A DNA stretch of 64,000 nt, from contig WHUX01000014.1 of assembly GCA_015179025.1 (NCBI GenBank), positions 248,001 to 312,000 of the forward strand, read 5' to 3'. The position numbers and the translations under genes were made by a program. Origin of the DNA: Terfezia claveryi. Taxonomy: Eukaryota > Ascomycota > Pezizomycetes > Pezizales > Pezizaceae. Position 1 is the first letter of the stretch; each line of letters starts with the position of its first letter. Of this stretch, positions 46,591 to 56,638 are shown piece by piece. The notes under the pieces were generated by a model, which was not told the origin of the DNA, did not search any database, and worked only from the letters and a program-made list of their open reading frames with translations.

Positions 46591-46963
46591 AACGGGGTCT
46601 CGTAGTTGGTATGCGGTGCGGGTTGTGGCAGTTGGTATGCGGTGCGCAGGCGGGGTCTACAACGGTCTGCTGACACATACACCTGTGTCATGTCACGTGG
46701 CTGTCATCACGTGGCTGCCCGCTAAAAGCGCCAAGTGTGCTAGCGTGCAAGAAGTACAGTATATTATAAGAAAATAAATAACAACTTCGTACCAATTGAA
46801 ATTGGCAACTTCGTTGCCAATCATGTATTTCCTATAACGTACTTATGTTTTGTTTCAACATCGCCAGAAAAGGTAACGTCTATTGTATTACCAATTTAAG
46901 TATCAAGCGGTTGTCCAAATAAGGACAACGGGATAAGGTCAGGAAATAGCGTTTCAGATTACT

Positions 46964-47410
46964 GTAACAGGTTATCCACATTGGGATAACTGGTCTTGTA
47001 ATCCCATTTGGGAACATTTGTTGTTATCCCAATTGGGAATGTTTATTGTAATCCTATTTGGGAATGTCTCTTATTATCCTGTTTGGGATAACGAACCTTG
47101 TTACCCATTATAGTATAAGTTCAAGTGCACAGCCCCGTCAATAGACAGGGGTCTGATAGCTATATAAGAGCGCCCTTCCTCCGGAGAAGGCAGACAGACT
47201 TCATACAGCGTTCAGATCAGATCATAGCACAAGAACATCTAGCTTAGCAATTCATACCTTCTTACAGTATGACTTAGAATAGTTTAGATAGCTCTCAATT
47301 CACAGAAGAACGGTTACACCAGTTACATTACTCGCTCTACTCAGAGCCGTCCCCACTTAGTGCTCCTATCACCCATTCTGAGGTCTTACCTCAGCAGAAC
47401 CAAAATACAC
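46964..47410 (+). repeat. candidate solo LTR with an internal repeat array
   Basis: It starts TGTAACAGGTTATCCACA. About five copies of TTATCCCAATTGGGAATG-like half-palindromes follow (to ~47,095), then a TATA-like CTATATAAGAG at ~47,161 and a pyrimidine-rich leader. This looks like the U3-R part of a retrotransposon LTR. The right edge and the element body are not found. Confidence 0.4.
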
Positions 47411-47442
47411 AAACATCCAGTCTCTGGATATAGATTAGTGGT

Positions 47443-48033
47443 AGTCAAATGAGAAAATTTTTGTGATCAAATGCATAATTTTTGATATTGATAGAGGGGA
47501 TCAAAATTTTTTATTTACAGCTTATTCATCCATACATATTACCACGCACATCACATAACCCCCTCCACCACGCCTCGTATCCAATTATGTCGCAAGTGTC
47601 ATCAGCATCTTCATCATATAGATGGGAAAAAGAAGAAACAGAAGATCTAATAAGCTAGTTGGAGAACTATCTTGAAATTATGAAGGCAAGCAAGCGCTTT
47701 GGTATAAGCAAGTGAAAGATGATCTTTTCGAAAGTAAAAGTGAGATATCCTCTAGAAGGTCGTAATAGTAATCAGCTGATGAATCTGAGCTAGGCTCATC
47801 TTCGAGTATTTCCTCAATAATTGCGATTTCGAGATTGTCAAGATGTTGTTGGATTCGGGCTTTTTCAGATAACGAGGCATGTTGATAGCTGATATGTTAA
47901 GCATCACGATTAACATTCAATGACAATTTTTCAGTTTAGGCGGTCAAATGGTACACCTCAATATGGTTTAGTCCGTACAGGGGAGCCTAGTCAATTTTGC
48001 GTATCAATAAAAAAAATCTTTTCTCATTTGACT
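47443..48033 (+). mobile_element. short DNA transposon relic with Myb/SANT-like remnant
   Basis: The ends AGTCAAATGAGAAAA (47,443) and TTTTCTCATTTGACT (to 48,033) are inverted, about 16-19 bp. Inside, plus-strand fragments WEKEETEDLIS, LENYLEIMKASKRFG and KDDLFESKSEISS resemble the Myb/SANT-like protein carried by PIF/Harbinger-type and related fungal elements, with stops and frame changes. Target-site duplications are unclear. Confidence 0.55.
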
Positions 48034-48087
48034 GATACTATTGTATAAACAGTACCGGATGACTACTATCTAGTACCATCCATTATA

Positions 48088-48640
48088 TTACAGGTGCCTT
48101 GACCTGACTTTCAACTGTAGCATGGTGTTCTTCGATACTCTGGAATTGTAGGTCATGCCCGAGTTTATTAAATGGTTCGATATATTGGTTGTAGTAGTAT
48201 TCGCCTTGGTCTCTGAGCTATCCCAAGTTGTAATGAATGCACTTGAATTCTTCAGTCTGCACTTCTTGTCCTGAGATGATAAGTCTCTGTATCTGAGTAA
48301 GAGCTTTTTGAGTATTGTTCGATAGTTGAGTATTGTTATTAGCAGTGGCATTGGTAGTGTTCTGGATGTCAGCAGCTATATAGTAATAAATGCGGCATTA
48401 GATGCCTAAGCATGCTGAAGTTTCTGGACTTCTATGAGGGCTGCTTGCTTCTCAGCCTCCAATCATTGTAGTTGTGCCTTCAGAGTAGCATAGCCTGATC
48501 CGACAGGGGTGCGGTGGTGAGTGGCTGGTTGCTTGCCTTTCATAGGTAGTTCTGATGGAACTGATTGCACAATAGGTTCAGGAGAGGAGGAGGATAATAA
48601 TTCGATTCCTATCTTGTGACGGGATGTACTCTAACAGTCA
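48088..48640 (-). pseudogene. decayed coiled-coil protein fragment, probably transposon-derived
   Basis: Minus-strand fragments read IELLSSSSPEPIVQSVPSEL, then ATLKAQLQ, LEAEKQAALIEVQKLQ, then an open frame of 87 codons to 48,088. The heptad-like LEAEKQAALIEVQKL suggests a coiled coil. Stops between the parts mark decay. I do not recognise the family. Confidence 0.3.
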
Positions 48641-49029
48641 TGAATCTGCAATGGAGTGTCGAAGGGGGGCCATAGTCTGTTTGAATAGATTTCTCAGCTC
48701 TCCACTATGCATGAACTACACTATCTGTAGGAAATACTCTTCCAATATATGTGTATAACATGTAAGTACATTAACAATATGTGGACATAGAGACATTAAC
48801 AATATGTGGACATAGAGACATGTGGATAAGAAGGCATATGACAAGCATGTGTGAATACAGAGGAGATATGTATATATAGACTGCTAGAACCCCTTAAGGC
48901 AGAGATATATAGATCAATTAAGCAATACATCAATACCATATCAGGTTCAGCAGAAGCCTCAAGATTAAGCAGTGACCTAGCGAGGCCCCCAGAAGTTCCC
49001 AAAAACATGAACATAACACCTGACTGAAA

Positions 49030-49340
49030 AATAACCACACTCACGACCAAACTGAATGGATCAGACAATTAACCTGAATGGGTCACAACTATGAAGCTCT
49101 ACTTCCAGTTAATCTACCTAGGAGATCACCGAGCATAGGATATTATCAAAGGAACATACAGAAAACCCTAAGATAAGCTGCAAGAATGGTTAGACAGGAA
49201 CCACTACATTCCCCTTACTATCCTAAAAAATAGTGAGGCTCAAGTCCGCAGCCGAATTGCTATATCAGAAAAGACCAAAGATGCCTGGAATACTCTCAAG
49301 CAAGCTTATGAGGGAAAAATAGGACAGGCAAGGCATAATT
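49030..49340 (+). pseudogene. Copia gag (UBN2-type) remnant
   Basis: The plus-strand translation with a few stops gives DIIKGTYRKP, DKLQEWLDRNHYIPLTIL, AQVRSRIAIS and TKDAWNTLKQAYEGK, the pattern of the gag polypeptide of Copia-type elements. It is unrelated in position to the Copia element at 36-40 kb, which lacks gag, and lies on the other strand. Confidence 0.65.
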
Positions 49341-49839
49341 AGTCCAGCTGAGTTCAGTACGGCTCAGTCTGCTTCAGATTTTTATATAAACAGATCTCGG
49401 AAAAGTGCACCAACTCCTGCTCGCCTTCCAAAGTTAGACTAATCGCTTTATCACTTTTAAGTAACTTAAACCGCATCTATACACCCTAGATTATGCCATT
49501 CAAACTCCAATTTATATATATTCCCAAGACTTGGTCAGTACCGCAGGTCAGTTCCTTATCCCTATTTTGTCTCGGAATATTAGATGCCACCCAAAAATCG
49601 ATCTATTAACCCATCCAAACCCGTCCATTTCGCATTCCCACCACATGTCAATGAATCTCTATATCTTTACGAGGCATATATATTTTGCTGGCAATGTTCC
49701 GTTCATTTTGCAGTCCGCTATGCCGCCAAGAATGGACCGAAAGGGTTCGCGTGGGGGCTGATGCATATCCCGGTGATGATGCATTAGGTACCCGGTGATG
49801 GATGGTATACCCCATCATGTTTCCAGGACATTAAGGTAC

Positions 49840-49888
49840 TTACATCAAACGGAGAGCGAATGATAACAGCAGCAACAGCAGCAACAGC

Positions 49889-49927
<39 letters not shown>

Positions 49928-49982
49928 AGCAGCTGTTGCAGTTGTTGTTGCTGCTGCTGTTGCTGTTGCAGCAGCTGTTGCA

Positions 49983-50046
<64 letters not shown>

Positions 50047-50933
50047 ATTTTGTCGCCTCCGAAACCACTTAATCAACGCCAGCAACCCTGTTCTCATTTC
50101 CACGTAGATGACCATGCTCCAACCACTTATTGCCGTGTTTACCCAAAGCACCTGCCACCACTTTTCCTCTTGTGGTGGCAGTATACAAGACAGTATACAG
50201 GTGGGGGCAGGCGGTGTGGCAGTTGGAGTGGGTGGTGTCGTAGCAGAGGTGGGAGTGGTGGGGGCAGGCGGTGTGGCAGTTGGAGTGGGTGGTGTCGTAG
50301 CAGAGGTGGGAGTGGTGGGGGCAGGCGGTGTGGCAGTTGGAGTGGGTGGTGTCGTAGCAGAGGTGGGAGTGGTGGGGGCAGGCGGTGTGGCAGTTGGAGT
50401 GGGTGGTGTCAAAAGAACAAGGGATATCTGGAATGGCCCCGGAAAATTGGAGCTGCAAGAGGAATATGCAAGACCCCTGCGCGGGGAAAGAGTTGTTCCC
50501 TCAGTGAGAACAAGAGAAATGAGGGCGAGAATGGAGAGTAGAATATGGAGATTCTGTATGGTGGCTAGGTAAAATGGAAATATGTATTGATACTTAAGTC
50601 TTGATGGTTGATGATGTTCAGAACGCTGTGGTGGGAGTGAGGGAGAGGAGGTAGGACTGGCAGGAGCCGGGGAAGGAGCCGGCGAAGGAGGTGCACCTGG
50701 CTCCTGCTCTGAGAAATTCGAACTTCCAGATCGGTTAACTGCTGGTAGCAGAATATCCCCCCGGTGGTGACACCAAGCGCGAGCGTGAGGTCGGGAGCCA
50801 GGATTTCGTTGACATGTTTATCGACTTCGGATATAAACGGTGCCTTGTATCGGCTGTGCCTGTTCTGGAGCTCTGCGTTTCCCTGGCGGAGCGTCCCATT
50901 TTGTGGGTTGATATTCGGGTCTACTATCTGCAT
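49840..50933 (-). CDS. hypothetical Thr/Pro-repeat and poly-Gln locus
   Basis: Uncertain gene model. A minus-strand frame open from ~50,760 to 49,840 encodes a hydrophobic stretch (LLSILALISLVLTEG), then four 19-residue units of TTPTSATTPPTPTATPPAP, then a possible membrane segment (WWQVLWVNTAISGWSMVIYV), basic IKWFRRRQN, a long Gln run broken by Leu, and a terminal Leu run. A separate upstream frame from an ATG at 50,933 (MQIVDPNINPQNG...) might be a first exon, but I cannot fix a splice site. All three frames are open through the repeats because both periods are multiples of three, so openness alone is weak evidence. No family is recognised. Confidence 0.3.
49866..50046. repeat. CAG/CTG trinucleotide array
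   Basis: About 60 triplets of CTG/TTG on the plus strand (CAG/CAA on the minus), with an internal higher-order repeat containing TTGCAGCAGCTGTTGCAGTT. Depending on frame it encodes poly-Gln, poly-Ala/Thr or poly-Leu. Confidence 0.95.
50206..50412. repeat. 57-bp tandem repeat, ~3.6 copies
   Basis: Near-identical 57-bp units (GGGGGCAGGCGGTGTGGCAG at the start of each), so recently amplified. The unit is a multiple of three and encodes a 19-residue Thr/Pro repeat on the minus strand. Confidence 0.95.
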
Positions 50934-51111
50934 TGTGTGAGGGTTAGATTTTCATTCCTCCGCAGCGGAATATATATACTTAGTTCCTGCCAAGTAAGTA
51001 TGTAGTACGGTGTGTATATATGATTATACGTTTACCAGCACCAATACACATCACTGCCCCCACATGTCATGAACCTTACATTGACGTCGTTTTCCAGAAG
51101 ACGCACGTATC

Positions 51112-51456
51112 ATGATTTTTACAAGAATGGTTATATTTGTTACGATTACCCTTGGATATACGACTTGCGTATTTGATTTGTGCGGAGGGTTACTTGCATG
51201 TCAAAGAAGAGTCTTGATTGAGGTTTCATCTGGGATTCATATGTTCTGGGCCTTTCTTTTTACCCCTCAGGGGGTAGAGAACTTTGAAGGCCCTGATTTT
51301 AAATTGCTGTCGGAGCTGGGATGCTTACTCAATTCTAATTGGGACGTAACCTACAAGAGAAGGGCCGGAGGAGATGATATGGGTCAGGCTGTTGCTTCTT
51401 CCATTGGCTTTAGTTTTTTTTTTTTATGGGTAGTACCATATCTAGTCTCGGCATAG
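51112..51456 (+). CDS. hypothetical 114-aa protein, doubtful
   Basis: An open frame with a hydrophobic N-terminus (VIFVTITLGYTTCVFDLCGG) that could act as a signal anchor, and a hydrophobic C-terminus coded partly by a T-run. No homologue is recognised and no intron or promoter evidence is seen. It may be chance. Confidence 0.2.
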   Translation: MIFTRMVIFVTITLGYTTCVFDLCGGLLACQRRVLIEVSSGIHMFWAFLFTPQGVENFEGPDFKLLSELGCLLNSNWDVTYKRRAGGDDMGQAVASSIGFSFFFLWVVPYLVSA

Positions 51457-52905
51457 CGGGTCTCGAACACCACAATTATGGACAAACTTACCTACTTGGA
51501 AGTGGAGCATCAATTGAGGGTGTCCCTTTTGTACTGCGTAGGTAGGTAGATAGACTCTATCGTCTTGTTTTGTTAATCCGGAACCCGCACGGGCTAGAGA
51601 TCCGCCCATAAGGGTGCCTTGCCCCTCGGGAGGGCATCTCAACCTGTGTGGGTTACCAGTATATCCCTATGGAGAGAAGCTATATCCACACGGGCTGAGA
51701 TGCCCTTACGGGGAGGAATTATGTCCACACGCGATGCCCCTACGGAGACAAATCATGCCCAAGAGGACTTTGCGTCAATATACCCAAAATCCACTTGTGC
51801 TTCCATATCGGAATGAATTCCAACATTTGTCACCCAGTTCCATACGGGCTCCGCGACCAAAGATAATTGCAACATGCTAGGCCTAAGAAAGCAATGACTA
51901 CGCTAGTAGGTTTAGTGCCAATTTACTGCGGTGGGAGACCTCGCAGGAAAGCCTCCCACCGCAGCACGCAATGGGTATTCAGAATCCTTGACTTCTTCTT
52001 TCGGTATCATTGGATGGTTGCCGTTTTGAGATAGTCCTTTTTTGGACCCCAGACTAGCCCATACCTTTTCCGGTATCTCCCTGTCTACCCTTTTTGGGCA
52101 CGAGACTACCCTTTTTGTGAATAAGCTAGTCCTATCTTGGTAGTCTTCCAACCAGACTACATACACCATTTTTAGCCTGGTTATCATTTTTACATCGAGA
52201 CTTCACCAGTCCTACGACAACAGGCACCTGAGGCGAGCCCTTGACATGCAGACAAAAATTTCGGAGTAGCCTTATTTGAAGTTTGACTTGGATGCTGTGC
52301 TGGGTAGTCAAATATATATATGTACGGTCATTTGACTTCCCGCTAAACAGAAATTCACTATTATGTCTACATTGCAACCCATGTCTGGCTAGCACTAGCC
52401 TCTCGTAGCAAAACTTTTATTTTTTGGGTGTGCGCGAAAGGTAAGCCATTATTTTAGCCTGAAACTACACACTTGGCAGAACTTTGCCACCAAGCTCGCT
52501 AGATATAGTGTCCATTTAATGCAAACACAGCGTAATCCTGCTTATCTAGCTCAGTGCAACTACATAATACATCCCTGGTTCTACCTACCATATAGCAAAT
52601 CAGAAAGTCCGTATAAGGGAGACAAAGGCTCCGTCTAAGGTTGCTGAAGCAAGGAGCGGATTAACACCAAAGGCAGTACAGCTAAGATTTGATCCCAGAC
52701 GCCTTGGGTGTATTGCTCGTGGGGAATATCATCTAGGTATAGTCTATGCTGAGGCGTCAACCGAAGCTGTGGGGCCCTAGAGCTAACCTATTATTCTTGG
52801 AGTTAGAAAGTTAATGGTTGGTGGAAGGCACAATGACGGTTGCACAGTCTTGGTGTATTGGGATATGAGCAAAACACTGGGGATTAGATGTCTACTAGAA
52901 GCGCT
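51457..52905. other. non-coding region with small hairpins
   Basis: No gene is recognised. Around 51,610-51,760 short sequences (GAGATGCCC(C)TACGG, ATATCCACACGGG) repeat imperfectly. At 51,929-51,963 GCGGTGGGAG and CTCCCACCGC form a perfect 10-bp stem. At ~52,298-52,340 GGTAGTCAAAT and ATTTGACTTCC face each other across ~17 nt, resembling the ends of the element at 47.4-48.0 kb. One TAGTCTGGTTGG site (complement) is at 52,149-52,159. Confidence 0.5.
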
Positions 52906-52910
52906 GTCTC

Positions 52911-53145
52911 GCCTTCTAGCAGCTCTATTAATGTCTTGCCTTCTCGCTGAGCTCTATGAACCTCCGGTCTTGCCTTCTGGCAGCTCTATTAATGTCTTGC
53001 CTTCTCGCTGAGCTCTATGAACCTCCGGTCTTGCCTTCTAGCAGCTCTATTAATGTCTTACCTTCTCGCTGAGCTCTATGAACCTCCGGTCTTGCCTTCT
53101 GGCAGCTCTATTAATGTCTTGCCTTCTTGCTAAGCTCCCTATTGA
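52911..53145. repeat. 61-bp tandem repeat, ~4 copies
   Basis: Units start at 52,911, 52,972, 53,033 and 53,094. Each contains GCAGCTCTATTAATGTCTTG and GCTGAGCTCTATGAACCTCC. Copies differ at one or two bases, so amplification is recent. Confidence 0.95.
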
Positions 53146-53448
53146 GAAGGCAGTTTGAACTCATAACACATATCTAGTAGTCTGCGGTGAGCAGCTATTG
53201 CATTGTTAACCTGGCAGCGGTCCGCCCCTTACACTAATGCAGTTCAACTAGCTGCTGCCAAAGCTATTTAAAAGCCTTATGAATATGGCAAAGATGCAGC
53301 TTATAGGTTTTTCAAAGTGAGTTACACCTTTGTGAGGATTGGTATGTGAGCAATAAAAATACAAGTATTGATAGTAGTTCTACTGTGTTGCGAAGGAATT
53401 GGCGCTTGATTTCAAATCTACGATCTCATCGTCATTGGCGGGTGCGAC

Positions 53449-53526
53449 TCGCTACAGACGTTTTAGTCATTCAGACGACCGAAGCTTGGCGAAGGTTTTA
53501 AGTCGCTGACTAAAACGTCTGTAGCG
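53449..53526. repeat. 78-bp hairpin with perfect 20-bp arms
   Basis: CGCTACAGACGTTTTAGTCA and its exact complement (53,507-53,526) flank a 37-nt loop. It directly precedes, and probably truncated, the Mutator-like transposase fragment. Confidence 0.92.
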
Positions 53527-53536
53527 GCGACAGGCT

Positions 53537-54290
53537 GTGGAATCGCCCAGTGTCGATTCGGTTTATACAACACTTCAACAAAAGCTACTTCAATGCAATG
53601 GTACAGTGCGAGTTCAGAAATATGAGTTTTGGCTACGAAAATCACCGAAATTGGGCACTGCTAAGGTTGCGACAGAAGGCAAGATTATTAAACAGCGGAA
53701 TAGTAGTATTCGTGATAACAATTTATGCCATGTTCGAATCAAAGTCTCTCGGCCTGTGGATGGTACAGCAGTTACAATTGAGCGTCTTGATGTGCATATC
53801 CATTCTCATGATATTGAGGAGAGCTTTCGTATTAGAAAACCGAGCATATTACTAGGATTTCTTAAATCTGAAGCAGGGGAAAATTACTCTCCGGCTCAAA
53901 TATACCATGCTGTACGTGGTGCAGGTACACATGAAGGCTCAGAACGGTTGGGAGAGCTTGGTGGCTCGTCTTTAAAAATGTACGTAGGTATTAAACTTTA
54001 AATGTAAAGTGCATCAGCTAATAAAAGTATAGGCAAGATATTGTGAATTTGAAGCGAGGAATGAAATCGGACCTCCGAATGCTACCACATGGTAAGCTAT
54101 TTGAAGATGATGTTCTTCAAGTACGGAATCTTTTAATAGAATGCGAGTGGTTATTTGCAGAGCTGCAAATAGTTGATAGTAAGAGGAGCAAAGATGGGGC
54201 TTAGTTTGTGCTCACCCTACGAGGCTACTAATATTGCAAAAACGTGGCTGGTTTATACAATTTGATGCTACACATGAAACCAACACAATA
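53537..54290 (+). pseudogene. Mutator-like (MULE) transposase fragment
   Basis: The frame 53,537-54,001 aligns with the nested element at 39.3 kb (GTVRVQKYE, VDGTAVTIERLD, HSHDIEESF, AQIYHAVRGAGTHEG). The fragment then continues in other frames: MLPHGKLFEDDVLQVRNLL (~54,080-54,150) and RGWFIQFDATHETN (~54,240-54,285), the start of the MULE catalytic core with its first acidic residue. Both ends are missing. There are stops and shifts, so it is not functional, but it identifies the family of the 39-kb element. Confidence 0.8.
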
Positions 54291-55072
54291 TTCCACGGCC
54301 GCGTCAACCGACACAACGCGAGATTACTCACACCTCAACCGGGCCAGGGCAGAGCAAAAGGCGTGGAGACAGACAGCAACAACTTCAGCACAAGGCGTGG
54401 AGACAGACTGCAACAACTTCGGCGGAAGGTCAAGCTGGCAGAGATCAGGCTGGAACTCAGCAAGTATACTCCCGAGATATTCCTCATCTATATATGACAG
54501 ATAGCTAATAGCTCTACTACTAGGCATTGCTTGTGGCAGCGGAAAACGTAGATGTGTTTGGCCCTGGGTAGGTGAACTCACCAGAAAATCAGCGGACTCT
54601 ATGTGGAGGCATGGCTAATATCTCCAACCAGGCATTGCCGGATAAGTCCAATATGGACAGATCAAGCGATTGCAGGCAGCGATTGTGTCGCCTAGGTAGG
54701 TCGACTCACCAGAAAATCAGCGGACTCTATGTGGAGGCATGGCTAATATCTCCAACCAGGCATTGCCGGATAAGTCCAATGTGGACAGATCAAGCGATTG
54801 CTCTAACCTCAAGAATGATAGACCGCTCATGTGTAGCCCAACCTCACGTGAGAACTCGTAACATTCCCCCCCCCTGGGAAAGAGGGTCACACGGAGGTAT
54901 CACGGTCATTCACTCCTCTTTCTTTCAATTCTCTTCCTGACCTTCTCTCCCATCAAAAGCAAGAAACCAGCCCGCCCACTCCCAGCACTCACAATGTTAC
55001 TTCTAGCCCAGTTCCCAGCCTACACCATCAATATCTCCAACCTGACTGGTAACCTTTCCGCCACAACATCAC
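54291..55072. other. non-coding region with a ~105-bp direct duplication
   Basis: A direct repeat is present at 54,568-54,673 and 54,696-54,801 (128-bp offset, nearly identical, including CAGCGGACTCTATGTGGAGG). At 54,340-54,440 AAGGCGTGGAGACAGAC(A/T) is repeated twice. No gene is seen. The 3' end of the protease gene lies just to the right. Confidence 0.7.
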
Positions 55073-56437
55073 CTACTCGACACCCCAGCCCATGAATGAT
55101 AGAAAGTCTGTGGGCGGCGAGAACGTAAATGTTCCACTCTTGTCCGAGAAGCGGAAGAAGCCACCGACATTGCCCTCTTCATCAACCAGAGGCGCACCAC
55201 AGATGCCTTCGACTACTGTACTTCCAGTCACTCCAAACGTTGAGAATACTGTGTATATTTGCCACTCCCTATACAGGACGGGATAATCCTGGAGATTGTT
55301 CGCGGGACGAAAAAGTGATCTTGAACGAGCTACACAGTCAACAACTCCGGTGGAAAACCCATCCGCACTATACACGTCCCCAGCTTTAATGCTCCATATG
55401 GAGCAAAGTCTTTTTGGGGGGGTTGCCGCGAAATAATTCCCATTCGTAAATCGCACATGCGGCTCCAATTCCATGAGCGCTAAGTCCAGGGGTTCGTATC
55501 GTGCGACGATGGTTCCGATTTTTGCACCATGTGGTGATGGATGATACACATCGAGTGACTCTTGGAAACCATGGTTGGCAAGCGTCACGCGCCTTTGGTG
55601 GCCATTGCGTAAGGCAATCCCCGCGGTAGTGGATCGCCATACATCCGCATAGCCCTCAGTTGTCGTGCTCAATGGGGATGAGGACACGGCCACCCCAGGG
55701 CTTAGTATGGGGTATTTTGAAGTATCTGAGTGTGTCTCGCTCGGCGTAATAAGCCGTTGCAAGGCCAGTTCAAATGAACTATCGAAATATTCACTTTTAT
55801 CGTGGTGATAAAGGAGATTGAGGCCACCGACGGTTTTCGGAAGCGATTTGCGGTTGTATTTGATGCTGTGATCCAGTTCTACGACAATTGTTGGTGGGAA
55901 GAAATGGATTGCCATGATCCTCATAAGCTGGTTGAGCGTTTCAAGAACTTCGTAACACTGTTCTTTAGATGGGAAATCCCATTGTGGTAATGCATACGAA
56001 ATTGGGTCCTTGACTTGTATTGTTCCATAGGGACACAACCGCCCAATTGGTTGCCCACATAAGTGTTCGTAATCCTCTTCAGGTGGCACAAATCGCGCCA
56101 GACATCCAGCCACCGTAATGGGGACAGGGGAGGGAGGTGTTTTTGTACGGATGATGGCGACTGGAAGGTCAATGGTTATAGACTGTGCATCATACGCCTG
56201 CATCATCCAGGCGAGCTCTTCCAGGGTCTCATTGCGATAGGACCCTTCTTCATTGTTCCATAGCGTGAATGGCGCTCTGTCCCAGACATCCCTCCAGCCA
56301 AACCCAGGGTGTTTCTCTTTCCGAGTCGTACGGTTGCTAGCTGTGGTGGGATGTGCATGCCATGAGCCTGGAACAAAGGCTAACCCACCCCCGGTACCCG
56401 CATTGAGAACCACTGGCGTAGCTCTTGCAGCTAGCAT
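55073..56437 (-). CDS. chymotrypsin-fold protease-like protein with Cys nucleophile
   Basis: Single exon, 454 aa, from the ATG at 56,437. The C-terminal half looks like the trypsin-like domain found in large fungal families. His-289 lies in VTLANHGF, Asp-318 in PLDLALMEL, and the nucleophile loop reads EGICGAPLVDEEGNVGGFF, so residue 413 is Cys where trypsins have Ser (GxSGxP). Spacing suits a His-Asp-Cys triad, as in chymotrypsin-fold cysteine proteases. The N-terminal half (~1-240) has no domain I recognise. There is no clear signal peptide, so I infer an intracellular role. It lies 201 bp downstream of the Crinkler gene CRN1 on the same strand. Whether Cys is normal for this family or unusual I cannot decide here. 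Confidence 0.7.
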   Translation of the reverse strand: MLAARATPVVLNAGTGGGLAFVPGSWHAHPTTASNRTTRKEKHPGFGWRDVWDRAPFTLWNNEEGSYRNETLEELAWMMQAYDAQSITIDLPVAIIRTKTPPSPVPITVAGCLARFVPPEEDYEHLCGQPIGRLCPYGTIQVKDPISYALPQWDFPSKEQCYEVLETLNQLMRIMAIHFFPPTIVVELDHSIKYNRKSLPKTVGGLNLLYHHDKSEYFDSSFELALQRLITPSETHSDTSKYPILSPGVAVSSSPLSTTTEGYADVWRSTTAGIALRNGHQRRVTLANHGFQESLDVYHPSPHGAKIGTIVARYEPLDLALMELEPHVRFTNGNYFAATPPKRLCSIWSIKAGDVYSADGFSTGVVDCVARSRSLFRPANNLQDYPVLYREWQIYTVFSTFGVTGSTVVEGICGAPLVDEEGNVGGFFRFSDKSGTFTFSPPTDFLSFMGWGVE

Positions 56438-56638
56438 TATGAGACGATTAAGATGGCTGGAGGTTGGAGTTGTTGTACCGGAATCTTGTTTGAGGCAGAG
56501 GATAGTCTTTGGGAAGAGGCATGGGCCTAGTCACATTCTTGCACCGGGGAGGTGGAGGTATTTATACGAAAATATCAAATGCACACTAGCAATAAGCTAA
56601 ATCTAACCTAAACCTAAACTTAAATCCCAGTATTCGAG

